NCBI RefSeq assembly: GCF_000721605.1
Contig: NZ_JOIZ01000027.1
Span: forward strand, 54,096 to 118,095
Length of the DNA: 64,000 bases
Reading direction: 5' to 3'
Source: Streptomyces sp. NRRL S-37
Lineage (GTDB): Bacteria > Actinomycetota > Actinomycetes > Streptomycetales > Streptomycetaceae
Shown one piece after another: positions 16,189-24,947 of the stretch. How positions within the stretch are numbered: the first letter of the stretch is position 1; each line of letters opens with the position of its first letter. The translations under genes and the position numbers were made by a program. Under the pieces are notes generated by a model. It did not search any database. It was not told the DNA's origin and saw only the letters and a list, made by a program, of their open reading frames with translations.

Positions 16189-17081
16189 GCGTCACCGTCC
16201 GCGTCCCCGCCAAGGTCAACGTCCAGCTCGCGGTCGGCGCGGCCCGCCCCGACGGCTTCCACGACCTCGCCAACGTCTTCCTCGCGGTGGGCCTGTACGA
16301 CGAGGTCACCGCCACCCCGTCCGCCGACGGACCGCGCATCACCTGCGCCGGCCCCGACGCCGGCCAGGTCCCCCTCGACCGCACCAACCTCGCCGCCCGC
16401 GCCGCCCTGGCGCTCGCCGAGCGGTACGGCCGGGACGCGGACGTCCACCTCCACATCGCCAAGGACATCCCCGTCGCCGGGGGCATGGCCGGCGGCAGCG
16501 CGGACGGCGCGGGCGCCCTGCTGGCGTGCGACGCGCTGTGGGGGACGGGCGCCTCGCGCGAGGAACTCCTCGACATCTGCGCCGAACTGGGCAGCGACGT
16601 GCCGTTCAGCCTGGTGGGAGGGGCGGCGCTCGGTACCGGGCGGGGGGAGAAGCTGACGGAGCTGGAGGTCGGGGGGACCTTCCACTGGGTGTTCGCGATG
16701 GCCTCACGGGGGCTGTCCACACCGGCGGTGTTCCGGGAGTTCGACCGGCTGGGGGAGGGGCGGGAGATCCCGGAGCCGGTCGCGTCGCGGGAACTGATCG
16801 GCGCCCTGGCGAAGGGGGACGCGGAAGCGCTCGCCGCCGCCGTCACCAACGATCTCCAGCCGGCGGCCCTCTCCCTGTTCCCGGAGCTGGCCGACACCCT
16901 CGCGGCGGGCCGCTCGGCCGGTGCGCAGGCCGCCCTGGTCTCGGGCTCGGGGCCGACGACGGCGTTCCTGGCGCGGGACGCGGAGGCGGCCGAGGTCATC
17001 GCGGGGGCGCTGAGAGCCTCCGGCACGTGCCGTGACGTACGTACGGCATCGGGGCCGGTGTCGGGGGCAACGGTCGTCTGA
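16185..17081 (+). CDS. ispE: 4-diphosphocytidyl-2-C-methyl-D-erythritol kinase
   Basis: 298 residues, GHMP kinase. The N-terminal [13 protein letters not shown] carries the conserved Lys10, and the ATP loop [15 protein letters not shown] spans residues 96-110. It catalyses the ATP-dependent fourth step of the MEP isoprenoid pathway. The C-terminal [11 protein letters not shown] is the third GHMP motif. GTG start overlapping the ksgA stop; the ksgA-ispE pairing is typical of actinobacteria. Confidence 0.95.
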   Translation: MSVTVRVPAKVNVQLAVGAARPDGFHDLANVFLAVGLYDEVTATPSADGPRITCAGPDAGQVPLDRTNLAARAALALAERYGRDADVHLHIAKDIPVAGGMAGGSADGAGALLACDALWGTGASREELLDICAELGSDVPFSLVGGAALGTGRGEKLTELEVGGTFHWVFAMASRGLSTPAVFREFDRLGEGREIPEPVASRELIGALAKGDAEALAAAVTNDLQPAALSLFPELADTLAAGRSAGAQAALVSGSGPTTAFLARDAEAAEVIAGALRASGTCRDVRTASGPVSGATVV

Positions 17082-17093
17082 AGCGCCCGGCCC

Positions 17094-17687
17094 TCAGAGC
17101 TCGTCGACGGCAGTCAGGTCGATGTCGATGGAGTAGGGCTTGTCGACCTTGATGCGGTCGCGGTGCATGCCCATGTGCACGTAGGCCTGTGTCATCGGAT
17201 CCAGCTCGTAGACGTGAATGACAGGCCTGCCGCTCACGCCGTTCTCCTCGACGCGCCAGAAGTTCGGGATGCCCGCGGTCGCGTACTTCTGCGGCTTGGT
17301 GGTGCGGTCGCGTGACTCGGAGTCCGGGGAGACGACCTCGACGGCGAGGAGCACGTCCTTCGCCGCGTAGCGCGTCTGGCCCGATCCGGTGATCGCGTCG
17401 GTGCGGACAACGCTCACGTCAGGCTCGGGGCCGTTGCGTCGGTCAAGGACGATGGTCATTTCCCGCCTGATCCTGAACCCGGGCGGCACGGTCTGGCGAA
17501 GCCCGTTGACCAGCAGGTCGATGACGACGCTGTGGAAATCTCGCTGCGGACTCACGAAAATCAGGCTCCCGTCGATGAGCTCGGTGTGCGGCGGGAGATC
17601 GGGCAGCGTGAACAGGTCGTCCACGGTGTAGCCGTCCTGGGGCGGCACCGGCCAGCGACGGCGGTGCTCTACGGGCTCGGCGGTCAT
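17094..17687 (-). CDS. Uma2-family (DUF820) restriction-endonuclease-fold protein
   Basis: 197 residues. The PD-(D/E)XK-like core is visible: HTELIDGSLIFVSP, then EPDVSVVRTD, and LAVEVVSPDSESRDRTTKPQKYATAGIPNFW, where Asp, Glu-x-Val and Lys correspond to the catalytic residues. Uma2 proteins are abundant and multiplied in Streptomyces and cyanobacteria; a nuclease role is inferred from fold only. ATG at 17687 with GGGAGG 4-5 bases upstream; the in-frame start at 17699 is less likely. Convergent with ispE, 12 bp apart. Confidence 0.88.
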   Translation of the reverse strand: MTAEPVEHRRRWPVPPQDGYTVDDLFTLPDLPPHTELIDGSLIFVSPQRDFHSVVIDLLVNGLRQTVPPGFRIRREMTIVLDRRNGPEPDVSVVRTDAITGSGQTRYAAKDVLLAVEVVSPDSESRDRTTKPQKYATAGIPNFWRVEENGVSGRPVIHVYELDPMTQAYVHMGMHRDRIKVDKPYSIDIDLTAVDEL

Positions 17688-17843
17688 GGTTCCTCCCATG
17701 GACGGGATCCTGCTGCCTGCCTCCTACGGTAGCCGCCCGTTTCCGATCACGTCATCACAAAGAGTGACTGCCTCCTCGCGTCCCGGCCCCGTCCCCACAG
17801 GGCATACGCTGGAAAGCTGATCGATCCACCGGGCAGGAGAGTA

Positions 17844-19655
17844 ATGGCCGTCAATCTGGTCAATGTCGAGAACGTCGGCAAGGTGTACGGGACGCGCGCG
17901 CTGCTCGACGGCATTTCCCTCGGCGTCTCCGAGGGGGACCGGATCGGGGTCGTGGGGCGCAACGGGGACGGCAAGACCACCCTCATCCGGATGCTGGCCA
18001 AGCTGGAGGAGGCCGACACCGGGCGCGTGACGCACTCCGGCGGGCTGCGGCTCGGGGTGCTCACCCAGCACGACTCCCTCGACCCCGCCGCCACCGTCCG
18101 GCACGAGGTCATCGGCGACATGGCCGACCACGAGTGGGCCGGGAACGCCAAGGTCAGGGACGTACTGACCGGACTGTTCGGCGGACTGGACCTGCCGGGG
18201 TTCCCCAAGGGCCTGGACACGGTCATCGGACCGCTGTCCGGTGGTGAGCGGCGCCGGATCGCGCTCGCCAAGCTGCTCATCGAGGAGCAGGACCTGATCG
18301 TCCTCGACGAGCCGACCAACCACCTCGACGTCGAGGGCATCGCCTGGCTCGCCGAGCACCTGCGCAACCGCCGGTCCGCGCTTGTCTGCGTCACCCACGA
18401 CCGCTGGTTCCTCGACCAGGTCTGCACCCGCATGTGGGACGTGCAGCGCGGTGACGTGTACGAGTACGAGGGCGGCTACTCCGACTACGTCTTCGCCCGC
18501 GCGGAGCGTGAGCGCATCGCCGCCACCGAGGAGGTCAAGCGGCAGAACCTGGTCCGCAAGGAGCTGGCCTGGCTGCGGCGCGGCGCCCCCGCGCGCACGT
18601 CCAAGCCGCGCTTCCGGGTCGAGGCCGCGAACGAGCTGATCAAGGACGTTCCGCCGCCCCGCGACAGCAGCGAGCTGATGAAGTTCGCCTCCTCCCGGCT
18701 CGGCAAGACGGTGTTCGACCTGGAGGACGTCACCGTCCAGGCCGGGCCCAAGGTGCTGCTCAAGCACATCACCTGGCAGCTCGGACCCGGGGACCGCATC
18801 GGTCTGGTCGGGGTCAACGGCGCGGGCAAGACGTCCCTGCTGCGGGCGCTCGCCCAGGCCGCCCGGAGCGAGGGGGAGGTGCAGCCCGCGGGCGGCCGGG
18901 TCAAGGTCGGCAAGACGGTCAAGCTCGCCTACCTCTCCCAGGAGGTCGCCGAGCTCGACCCCACCTGGCGGGTGCTCCAGGCCGTGCAGCAGGTGCGCGA
19001 GCGCGTCGACCTCGGCAAGGGTCGGGAGATGACCGCCGGGCAGCTCTGCGAGACGTTCGGGTTCAACAAGGAGAAGCAGTGGACGCCGGTCGGCGACCTG
19101 TCCGGCGGTGAGCGGCGGCGGCTGCAACTGCTGCGGCTGCTGATGGACGAGCCCAACGTCCTCTTCCTCGACGAGCCCACCAACGACCTCGACATCGAGA
19201 CCCTCACCCAGCTCGAGGACCTCCTCGACGGCTGGCCCGGCTCGATGATCGTCATCTCCCACGACCGGTTCTTCGTCGAGCGCACCACCGACCGCGTGTT
19301 CGCCCTCCTCGGCGACGGCACCCTGCGGATGCTGCCGCGCGGGATCGACGAGTACCTGGAGCGCCGCAAGCGCATGGAGGAGGCCGCCGCGGCGGCCTCC
19401 GCACCGGCCGCGGCGCCGCAGGGTTCCGCGCCGGAGAGGAGCGCCGCCGACCAGCGCGCCGCCAAGAAGGAGCTGCAGAAGATCGAGCGGCAGCTCGACA
19501 AGGTCTCCGAGAAGGAGACCAAGCTGCACGCCGCCATCGCCGAGCACGCCACCGACTTCGCGAAGGTCGCCGAACTCGACGCCGAGCTGCGGGAGCTGGC
19601 CGGACAGCGGGACGAGCTGGAGCTGCGCTGGCTGGAACTGGCGGAGGACGCCTGA
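17844..19655 (+). CDS. ABC-F family ATPase (Uup-like, ribosome-associated)
   Basis: 603 residues with two ABC domains and no membrane segment. Domain 1: Walker A GRNGDGKT at residues 38-45, signature LSGGERRRIALA, Walker B LIVLDEPTNHLDVEG. The linker (about residues 225-275) is the ABC-F interdomain arm. Domain 2: GVNGAGKTS, LSGGERRRLQL, NVLFLDEPTNDLD. A charged coiled coil (residues about 530-600) closes the protein, as in Uup. ABC-F proteins act on the translating ribosome; nothing nearby suggests an antibiotic-resistance role. ATG with AGGAGA 4 bases upstream. Confidence 0.92.
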   Translation: MAVNLVNVENVGKVYGTRALLDGISLGVSEGDRIGVVGRNGDGKTTLIRMLAKLEEADTGRVTHSGGLRLGVLTQHDSLDPAATVRHEVIGDMADHEWAGNAKVRDVLTGLFGGLDLPGFPKGLDTVIGPLSGGERRRIALAKLLIEEQDLIVLDEPTNHLDVEGIAWLAEHLRNRRSALVCVTHDRWFLDQVCTRMWDVQRGDVYEYEGGYSDYVFARAERERIAATEEVKRQNLVRKELAWLRRGAPARTSKPRFRVEAANELIKDVPPPRDSSELMKFASSRLGKTVFDLEDVTVQAGPKVLLKHITWQLGPGDRIGLVGVNGAGKTSLLRALAQAARSEGEVQPAGGRVKVGKTVKLAYLSQEVAELDPTWRVLQAVQQVRERVDLGKGREMTAGQLCETFGFNKEKQWTPVGDLSGGERRRLQLLRLLMDEPNVLFLDEPTNDLDIETLTQLEDLLDGWPGSMIVISHDRFFVERTTDRVFALLGDGTLRMLPRGIDEYLERRKRMEEAAAAASAPAAAPQGSAPERSAADQRAAKKELQKIERQLDKVSEKETKLHAAIAEHATDFAKVAELDAELRELAGQRDELELRWLELAEDA

Positions 19656-19891
19656 GCCGTCCCTGCCCGTTCGCGCGCGGGGCGCGCGTGGTGTGAAGAG
19701 GGCGTGAGGGCGCGTAACGGGGGCATCACGGGCCGGTCCTCCCTTGGGAACAGGGGAGAACGCGGCCCGGTGGTGTGTCCGTGCCGGGTGATAGAAAGGG
19801 CCCAGTCTGAGAAACGTCTGCATACGGCTCTGGGTTCATCGCGCACCTCAGGGCGTGGCTAGAAGTCAGTGATGTAAGGGGGAACGCGCTG

Positions 19892-21625
19892 ATGACGCAG
19901 CCGCCGAACCAGCCGCCGCAGGGAGGCTTCGGAGCGCCGCAGGAACCGCCGCCGGGGGGTGGCTTCGGGGCTCCGCAGACGCCCCCTTCGCCCCCGCAGG
20001 GTCCGCCGCAGCCCGGATACGGGTATCCGCAGCAGCCGGGGCCGTACAACTCCGGGCCGTACGCCTCCGGGCCCTACGGGCAGCCGCAGCAGCCGGGACC
20101 GTACGGGCAGCAGCCCGGGTACGGATACCCGCCGCAGCCGCAGTTCCCCGGGGCGCCCGGCACGCCGCCGCCCGGCGGGTCCGGCTCCCGCAACCCCTTC
20201 ACGCGCAAGCCCGTCATGATCATCGGTGCGGCGGTCGCCGCGCTGCTGGTGGTCGGCGGCACCGTGTGGGCCGTCTCCGGTGACGACGGCAAGAAGGACG
20301 AGAAGCCCGTCGCCCAGCAGACCGACGACCCCGAGCCGGGTGGCTCGTCCGGCGCCCCGGTCAACCCGGGCGACGGCAGCGGCGACGGCGGCGAGGACCC
20401 GGAGGACCTCAACAAGGGCCGCCAGGCCGGTGAGTCCAAGGTGCTCTGGTACAAGGAGGCGCCCGACGCGCCCGGTTCCGGCGCCGAAGCCCCCGGCATG
20501 TGGATCACCGACAAGACGGCGGTGAAGGCCGCCTACAAGGAGCTCGTCGCCTACAACGTCGGTGACGGCAGGCCCACCTGGGACACCATCACCTTCCCGC
20601 AGGAGATCTGCGCGGTCACACGGGAGAAGACGGCCGACGGCAAGGTCGTCATCGCCTACAAGAGCGGCAAGAGCGACAGCGCCAAGTGCAACCAGCTCCA
20701 GCTCGTCGACCTCGACACCGGCGAGAAGGGCTGGAAGCAGGAGGTCCCCGACGGCGCCCTGTTCGACTCCGCGCTCACCATCGAGATGACCCTCACCGGC
20801 GACACGCTGATGGTGGGCCGCTCGCAGTCCGGCACGGCGTACGACGTGACCGACGGCAAGAAGCTGTTCGACGCGAGGAAGTACGGCGACGCCCCCTGCT
20901 TCCCCGCCGCCTTCGCGGGCGGTGAGCGCCTCCTCCAGGTCGCGTCCTGCGGCGCCGGCGGCACCAACGAGCACGACGAGCTCCAGGAGCTCGATCCGAA
21001 GACGGGAAAGGTGAAGTGGACCCAGAAGTTCGACAAGGGGTGGCGCATCGAGCGCACCTACTCCGTCGACCCGGTGGTCGTCTACAGCACCAACGAGGAG
21101 AAGAAGGCCTGGAACATATCCGCCTTCACCGGCGGCAGCGGTAAGTTCCGCTCCGAGGTCACCGTCGACGAGGACTTCGCCCCCGGCTGCGACTGGGCCA
21201 TCCTCGCGCGCGACCTCCAGGGCTGTGAGGGCGCCGTCGTCGACGGGAACACCCTCTACCTGCCCACCGAGGCGACCACCGGGGCCAACGAGATCGTCGC
21301 CGTCAGCCTCGACAACGGCAAGGAGCGGTGGCGGGTCAAGTCCCCCGTCGAGGAGTCCATGCAGCCCATGAAGATCGAGGGCGGCAAGCTCATCGCCTAT
21401 GTCGAACCGTCGTACGACGCGGGCGGCCAGGTCGTGGCCGTCCCGGTCGGCGGCGACCACAAGCCGGCCGGACTGATGCGGAACCCGCAGGGCGTCGCGG
21501 ACATCGAGGGCAGCTTCTTCAGCAAGTCGATCGACTGGGTCGACGGACGCTTCTACATCTCGACCACGCGGCTGACCGGCAATGACGATGCGAAGGAGAA
21601 GTTGATGCTCGCCTACGGCAAGTGA
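19892..21625 (+). CDS. Membrane-anchored PQQ-type beta-propeller protein, copy 1
   Basis: 577 residues. The first 100 are rich in Pro, Gly, Gln and Tyr with repeated GYPQQPG-type units, followed by one membrane helix (VMIIGAAVAALLVVGGTVWAV, about 108-128). A Gly/Asp linker leads to an extracytoplasmic domain with blades of the LDLDTGEKGWKQE / VSLDNGKERWRVKS type, typical of PQQ-like propellers. Four or more Cys residues outside the membrane may form disulfides. The arrangement is type II: Pro-rich tail inside, propeller outside. Ligand unknown. Next to its paralogue at 21695. Confidence 0.82.
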   Translation: MTQPPNQPPQGGFGAPQEPPPGGGFGAPQTPPSPPQGPPQPGYGYPQQPGPYNSGPYASGPYGQPQQPGPYGQQPGYGYPPQPQFPGAPGTPPPGGSGSRNPFTRKPVMIIGAAVAALLVVGGTVWAVSGDDGKKDEKPVAQQTDDPEPGGSSGAPVNPGDGSGDGGEDPEDLNKGRQAGESKVLWYKEAPDAPGSGAEAPGMWITDKTAVKAAYKELVAYNVGDGRPTWDTITFPQEICAVTREKTADGKVVIAYKSGKSDSAKCNQLQLVDLDTGEKGWKQEVPDGALFDSALTIEMTLTGDTLMVGRSQSGTAYDVTDGKKLFDARKYGDAPCFPAAFAGGERLLQVASCGAGGTNEHDELQELDPKTGKVKWTQKFDKGWRIERTYSVDPVVVYSTNEEKKAWNISAFTGGSGKFRSEVTVDEDFAPGCDWAILARDLQGCEGAVVDGNTLYLPTEATTGANEIVAVSLDNGKERWRVKSPVEESMQPMKIEGGKLIAYVEPSYDAGGQVVAVPVGGDHKPAGLMRNPQGVADIEGSFFSKSIDWVDGRFYISTTRLTGNDDAKEKLMLAYGK

Positions 21626-21694
21626 GAGCCGCGGTCCGTCCTCTTCTCGCCGTCCGCCGTCCGCCGTCCCCTTCTTCTCCGAGGTACTCACGTC

Positions 21695-23569
21695 ATGACC
21701 CAACCGCCTCCGCCGCCCAACCAGCCCCCGCAGCAGCCGGGGTTCGGTCCGCCGCAGCCGCCGGCCGCTCCTGGTGGGCCCGATCTCAACAAGGCCCCGG
21801 AACCCGGGTACGGGTATCCGCAGGCTCCTCCGGCCGCCCCGCAGACTCCGGCCGGTCCTCCGGCCGCTCCGCAGGAACCCGGGTACGGGTACCCGCAGGC
21901 TCCGCAGACCCCGGCGGCTCCTCCGGCCGCCCCGCAGGGGCCCGGATACGGATACCCGCAGCAGCCTCCGGCCGCCGCCGGGTACGGGTATCCGGGGCAG
22001 CCGCAGCAGCCCGCGGCGTACGGGCAGCCGGGGCCGTACGGGCAGCCCGGCTACGGATATCCGCAGCCGCCGACCATGCCGATGCAGCCGCAGCCGGGAG
22101 GTGGCGGGAAGAAGTTCAACGCGCAGGCCGCCATCATCGTCTCGGCGGTCGCGGCCATCGCCCTGATCGTCGGCGCCGGTGTCTGGTACGCGTCGTCGTC
22201 CGGCAAGGACGACGACAAGAAGACCAGCGCGGAGTCCGGCGACGGCAAGAACAAGACGAACGGCGGCGGCGGGGAAGGCGGGGGCGGCTCCTCCGAGGCG
22301 AAGGAGAAGGCACCGGCCGACACCGGCTCCAAGGTGCTCTTCCAGGTGCCCGCGCCCAAGACCCCCAAGGACGTCACGACCATCTCCACCTCCGGTTCCT
22401 GGCTGACCGACACGGTCTACGCCAAGAGCGGCATCGCCGAGATCGTCGGCTACGACCGCGCCAAGGGCACCGAGAAGTGGAAGATCGACCTGCCCGGACC
22501 GGTGTGCGAGGCCACCCACCGCGTCACCGAGGACAACAAGACGGCGATCACCTTCAAGCCCGCCATGCCGACCAAGGGGAACCCGCAGGCCTGCACGCAG
22601 GTCGCGGTGATCGACCTGGAGGCGGGCAAGGAGCTGTGGACCAAGACCGCCAAGTCCGGCACCACACCGGTCAGCTTCAACAACGTCACGATCGGCGGCG
22701 GTACCGTCGCGGCGGGCAGCACCAGCGGCGGCGCCGCCTGGGACATCGCCTCCGGTGAGCAGCTGTGGGCGCCCAAGACGTCCGACTCCTGCTACGACTC
22801 CGGGTACGGCGGCGGCGAGAAGCTCGTCGCGGTACGCAAGTGCGGCTCGTACGACCAGCGGCGGCTGCACATCCAGAACATCGACCCGAAGAGCGGGAAG
22901 GTGATCGCCGAGTACAAGATGGACGAGGGCATCGAGTACGCCGCCGTCGTCTCCACCGACCCGCTGGTCGTGGCGGCCGACGTCAACGAATCCGCGGGTG
23001 ACGGCAGCGGGATCTCGGACTTCTTCTCCATCGACAACAAGACCGGCAAGCTGCGCACGCGCATCTCCGCGCCGGGCGAGGAGTTCGGGGCCCGCTGCGA
23101 CGGCATCTACAAGCTCGAGAAGTGCAGCGGGCTGGTGGTCGGCGACGACAGGCTGTACATCGCCACCGAGGAGCACGAGGTCGGCGGGGAGTCGTACAGC
23201 CAGACCAACGAGATCGTCGTCTTCGACCTGGCGACCGGCAAGCAGACCGGTCAGCGGGCCGACGCGGGGGACGACTACACGATCGTCCCGCTGCGGATGG
23301 ACGGCGGCAACCTCCTGGCATACAAGCGTCCGCCGTACGACAAGGGCGGGCAGATCGTCAGCATCGACGGGGGGACCTTCAAGCAGACGACGCTGATGGA
23401 GAACCCGGCGACGGAGACCGTGCGGGACGTGGAGGCGCGGATGTCCCCGGAGTACTCGGAGATCCTGTTCTCGCAGGGCGGCCTGTACATGTCCGATATT
23501 TACGCCAGTGATTTCTCGTCGGCTTCGGACGAGAAGGAGTACCTCGTGATCGCTTTCGGTACGAGCTGA
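21695..23569 (+). CDS. Membrane-anchored PQQ-type beta-propeller protein, copy 2
   Basis: 624 residues with the same build as the preceding gene: an N-terminal region of PGYGYPQ repeats (about residues 1-130), one membrane helix (AAIIVSAVAAIALIVGAGVWYA), a Gly/Glu-rich linker and a propeller domain with IDLEAGKELWTK and FDLATGKQTGQ blades. The two genes are 69 bp apart on the same strand and share a strong terminator after this one, so they form a duplicated operon. The long cytoplasmic Pro/Tyr tail suggests multivalent protein binding, but this is inference. Confidence 0.82.
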   Translation: MTQPPPPPNQPPQQPGFGPPQPPAAPGGPDLNKAPEPGYGYPQAPPAAPQTPAGPPAAPQEPGYGYPQAPQTPAAPPAAPQGPGYGYPQQPPAAAGYGYPGQPQQPAAYGQPGPYGQPGYGYPQPPTMPMQPQPGGGGKKFNAQAAIIVSAVAAIALIVGAGVWYASSSGKDDDKKTSAESGDGKNKTNGGGGEGGGGSSEAKEKAPADTGSKVLFQVPAPKTPKDVTTISTSGSWLTDTVYAKSGIAEIVGYDRAKGTEKWKIDLPGPVCEATHRVTEDNKTAITFKPAMPTKGNPQACTQVAVIDLEAGKELWTKTAKSGTTPVSFNNVTIGGGTVAAGSTSGGAAWDIASGEQLWAPKTSDSCYDSGYGGGEKLVAVRKCGSYDQRRLHIQNIDPKSGKVIAEYKMDEGIEYAAVVSTDPLVVAADVNESAGDGSGISDFFSIDNKTGKLRTRISAPGEEFGARCDGIYKLEKCSGLVVGDDRLYIATEEHEVGGESYSQTNEIVVFDLATGKQTGQRADAGDDYTIVPLRMDGGNLLAYKRPPYDKGGQIVSIDGGTFKQTTLMENPATETVRDVEARMSPEYSEILFSQGGLYMSDIYASDFSSASDEKEYLVIAFGTS

Positions 23570-23590
23570 TCGTTCGGATTCTCGCTTTTC

Positions 23591-23622
23591 GCGGCCCCGT
23601 CCCTGGTCAGGGACGGGGCCGC
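23591..23622 (+). terminator. Strong hairpin terminator after the beta-propeller genes
   Basis: A perfect 14-bp stem (GCGGCCCCGTCCCT and complement) with a GGTC loop lies 22 bp after the stop codon. Confidence 0.8.
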
Positions 23623-23775
23623 GGGCGTATCGCTCATCATGGGCCCATCGCCGTCGAATGCGAGAATTTCGGCGATCCGGGGCGATTCTCGCCGGTAGGG
23701 GGAGCGCGATGTCGAACAAGCGTGTAGCTTCCGGGGGCATCTTGGGGTGCGTTGTCGTGGGGGGTTGGTTGTTCG

Positions 23776-24456
23776 ATGGGAGTGCGGCTGATGGTGGTCG
23801 ACGACCACCGGTTGCTCGCCGAGGCGCTGGCCTCGGCGTTGAAGCTGCGGGGGCACCGGGTGCTGGCGGCCGCGGCGCCGGCGTCCGGGGCGGCGGATCT
23901 GGTGATCAGCAGGGCGCCGGAGGTGTGTCTGCTGGGGACGGCGGCGCCGGCGAACGCGGGGGCCTTCGATCCGGTGGTGAAGATCAAGCGGGAGCGGCCG
24001 CAGGTGGCGGTGGTCGTGCTGGGGCCGGTGCCGTCGCCGCGGGGGATCGCGGCGGCGTTCGCGGCGGGGGCGTCGGGGTACGTGCGGCACGACGAGCGCA
24101 TCGAGGGGGTCGAGCGGGCGATCATGAAGGCGCGGGCGGGGGAGGCCGCGGTGGCGCCGCAGTTGCTGCAGGGGGCGTTCGGGGAGCTGCTGAACCCCGC
24201 GGCGCAGCCGGATGACGAGGGCGCGCGGCTGTTGCGGATGCTGACGCCCCGGGAGGTGGAGGTGCTGGTGCGGGTCGCCGACGGGGAGGACACCCGGCTG
24301 ATCGCGGCGGGCATGGGCATCGCACCGTCCACGGCCCGGACGCATGTCCAGCGGGTCCTGATGAAACTGGGCGTGGGCTCCCGCCTGGAGGCGGCGGCCC
24401 TGGCCGCCCGCACGGGCCTCCTGGACCGCGCGGGGCCGGTGGGGAGCGGATCCTAG
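23776..24456 (+). CDS. LuxR-type response regulator with degenerate receiver domain
   Basis: 226 residues. A receiver-like domain (MVVDDHRLLAEALASAL) is followed by a NarL-type HTH (LTPREVEVLVRVADGEDTRLIAAGMGIAPSTARTHVQRVLMKLGV). The site where the phosphorylated Asp should stand reads CLLGTAAP in place of the usual LLDxxMP, and the switch Thr/Ser is also missing (VVVLGPVP). It therefore cannot be a normal phosphorylation-controlled regulator. No kinase gene is adjacent. ATG at 23776 begins just before the receiver; a longer frame from 23752 adds only non-conserved residues. Confidence 0.85.
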   Translation: MGVRLMVVDDHRLLAEALASALKLRGHRVLAAAAPASGAADLVISRAPEVCLLGTAAPANAGAFDPVVKIKRERPQVAVVVLGPVPSPRGIAAAFAAGASGYVRHDERIEGVERAIMKARAGEAAVAPQLLQGAFGELLNPAAQPDDEGARLLRMLTPREVEVLVRVADGEDTRLIAAGMGIAPSTARTHVQRVLMKLGVGSRLEAAALAARTGLLDRAGPVGSGS

Positions 24457-24466
24457 ACCCTGCGCC

Positions 24467-24565
24467 GGGTGGGGATGCCTGTGGTGCGGTGTCCGGTCCG
24501 GTGGGTGGGGATGCCCGTGGTGCGGTGTGCGGTCCGGTGGGGGGATGTCCGTGGCGCCTGTGCGG
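24467..24565. repeat. 36-bp tandem repeat between the response regulator and the small membrane protein
   Basis: Two adjacent 36-bp units (24467-24502 and 24503-24538) differ at two positions; a partial degraded third follows. The end of unit 2 (GTGCGGTCCGGT) is the exact complement of ACCGGACCGCAC at 24585-24596, so the region can also fold into a hairpin that may serve as a terminator for the two convergent genes. Confidence 0.75.
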
Positions 24566-24614
24566 CGGGGGCACCCCGCACGACACCGGACCGCACAGCC
24601 CCGTACAGCGCCCC

Positions 24615-24926
24615 CTACTCCTTCCGTTCTCCCGGAACGAGGTCCGGCGGCGGCGGAGCCGTCGGCCTGAGCTTCAGCCAGAGGAGGAACAGCAGGCCCA
24701 GGATCAGCATCCCCAGCCCTGTCCAGAGGTTGATGTTGACCCCCTGGGCCTTGTCGATGTCCGCGTCGGACGCGGTGAACCCCGCGATCGTGACGATCAC
24801 GCCGTACACGACGAACAGCCCGCCGATGATCCGCCGGATGTCGAACAGCCGTGCGGCCGTGGCGGACTTGGTCTCCAGTTCGGAGACCTCGTGCTGGAGC
24901 TCACGCTCGGAAAAGTGCTCGGACAT
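24615..24926 (-). CDS. Small two-helix membrane protein co-transcribed with the SSS symporter
   Basis: 103 residues: charged N-terminal coiled segment (MSEHFSERELQHEVSELETK), one hydrophobic helix (IIGGLFVVYGVIVTIAGF), a short loop, a second helix (LWTGLGMLILGLLFLLWL) and a Pro-rich tail. Twenty-one bp separate it from the symporter stop, so it is the second gene of that operon and probably an accessory or stabilising partner. I know of no named family for it. Confidence 0.75.
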   Translation of the reverse strand: MSEHFSERELQHEVSELETKSATAARLFDIRRIIGGLFVVYGVIVTIAGFTASDADIDKAQGVNINLWTGLGMLILGLLFLLWLKLRPTAPPPPDLVPGERKE

Positions 24927-24947
24927 GGTCTCTCCATCCTCCCGCGG

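Noticed and set aside
13839..16685. 948-codon minus-strand frame
   Set aside because: Antisense to the zinc-ribbon gene, tatD, ksgA and the start of ispE, all of which are well-supported families.
17844..19655. Antibiotic-resistance ABC-F protein
   Set aside because: The C-terminal coiled coil and general context fit the housekeeping Uup-like class; no biosynthetic or resistance genes lie nearby.
19892..22100. Repeats near GGGTACGGGTA-type units as DNA elements
   Set aside because: They encode in-frame GYGYP repeats at the N-termini of the two membrane propeller proteins and need no other explanation.
19859..23740. 1293-codon minus-strand frame
   Set aside because: Antisense shadow of the two beta-propeller genes; its low-complexity sequence follows from their Pro/Gly repeats.
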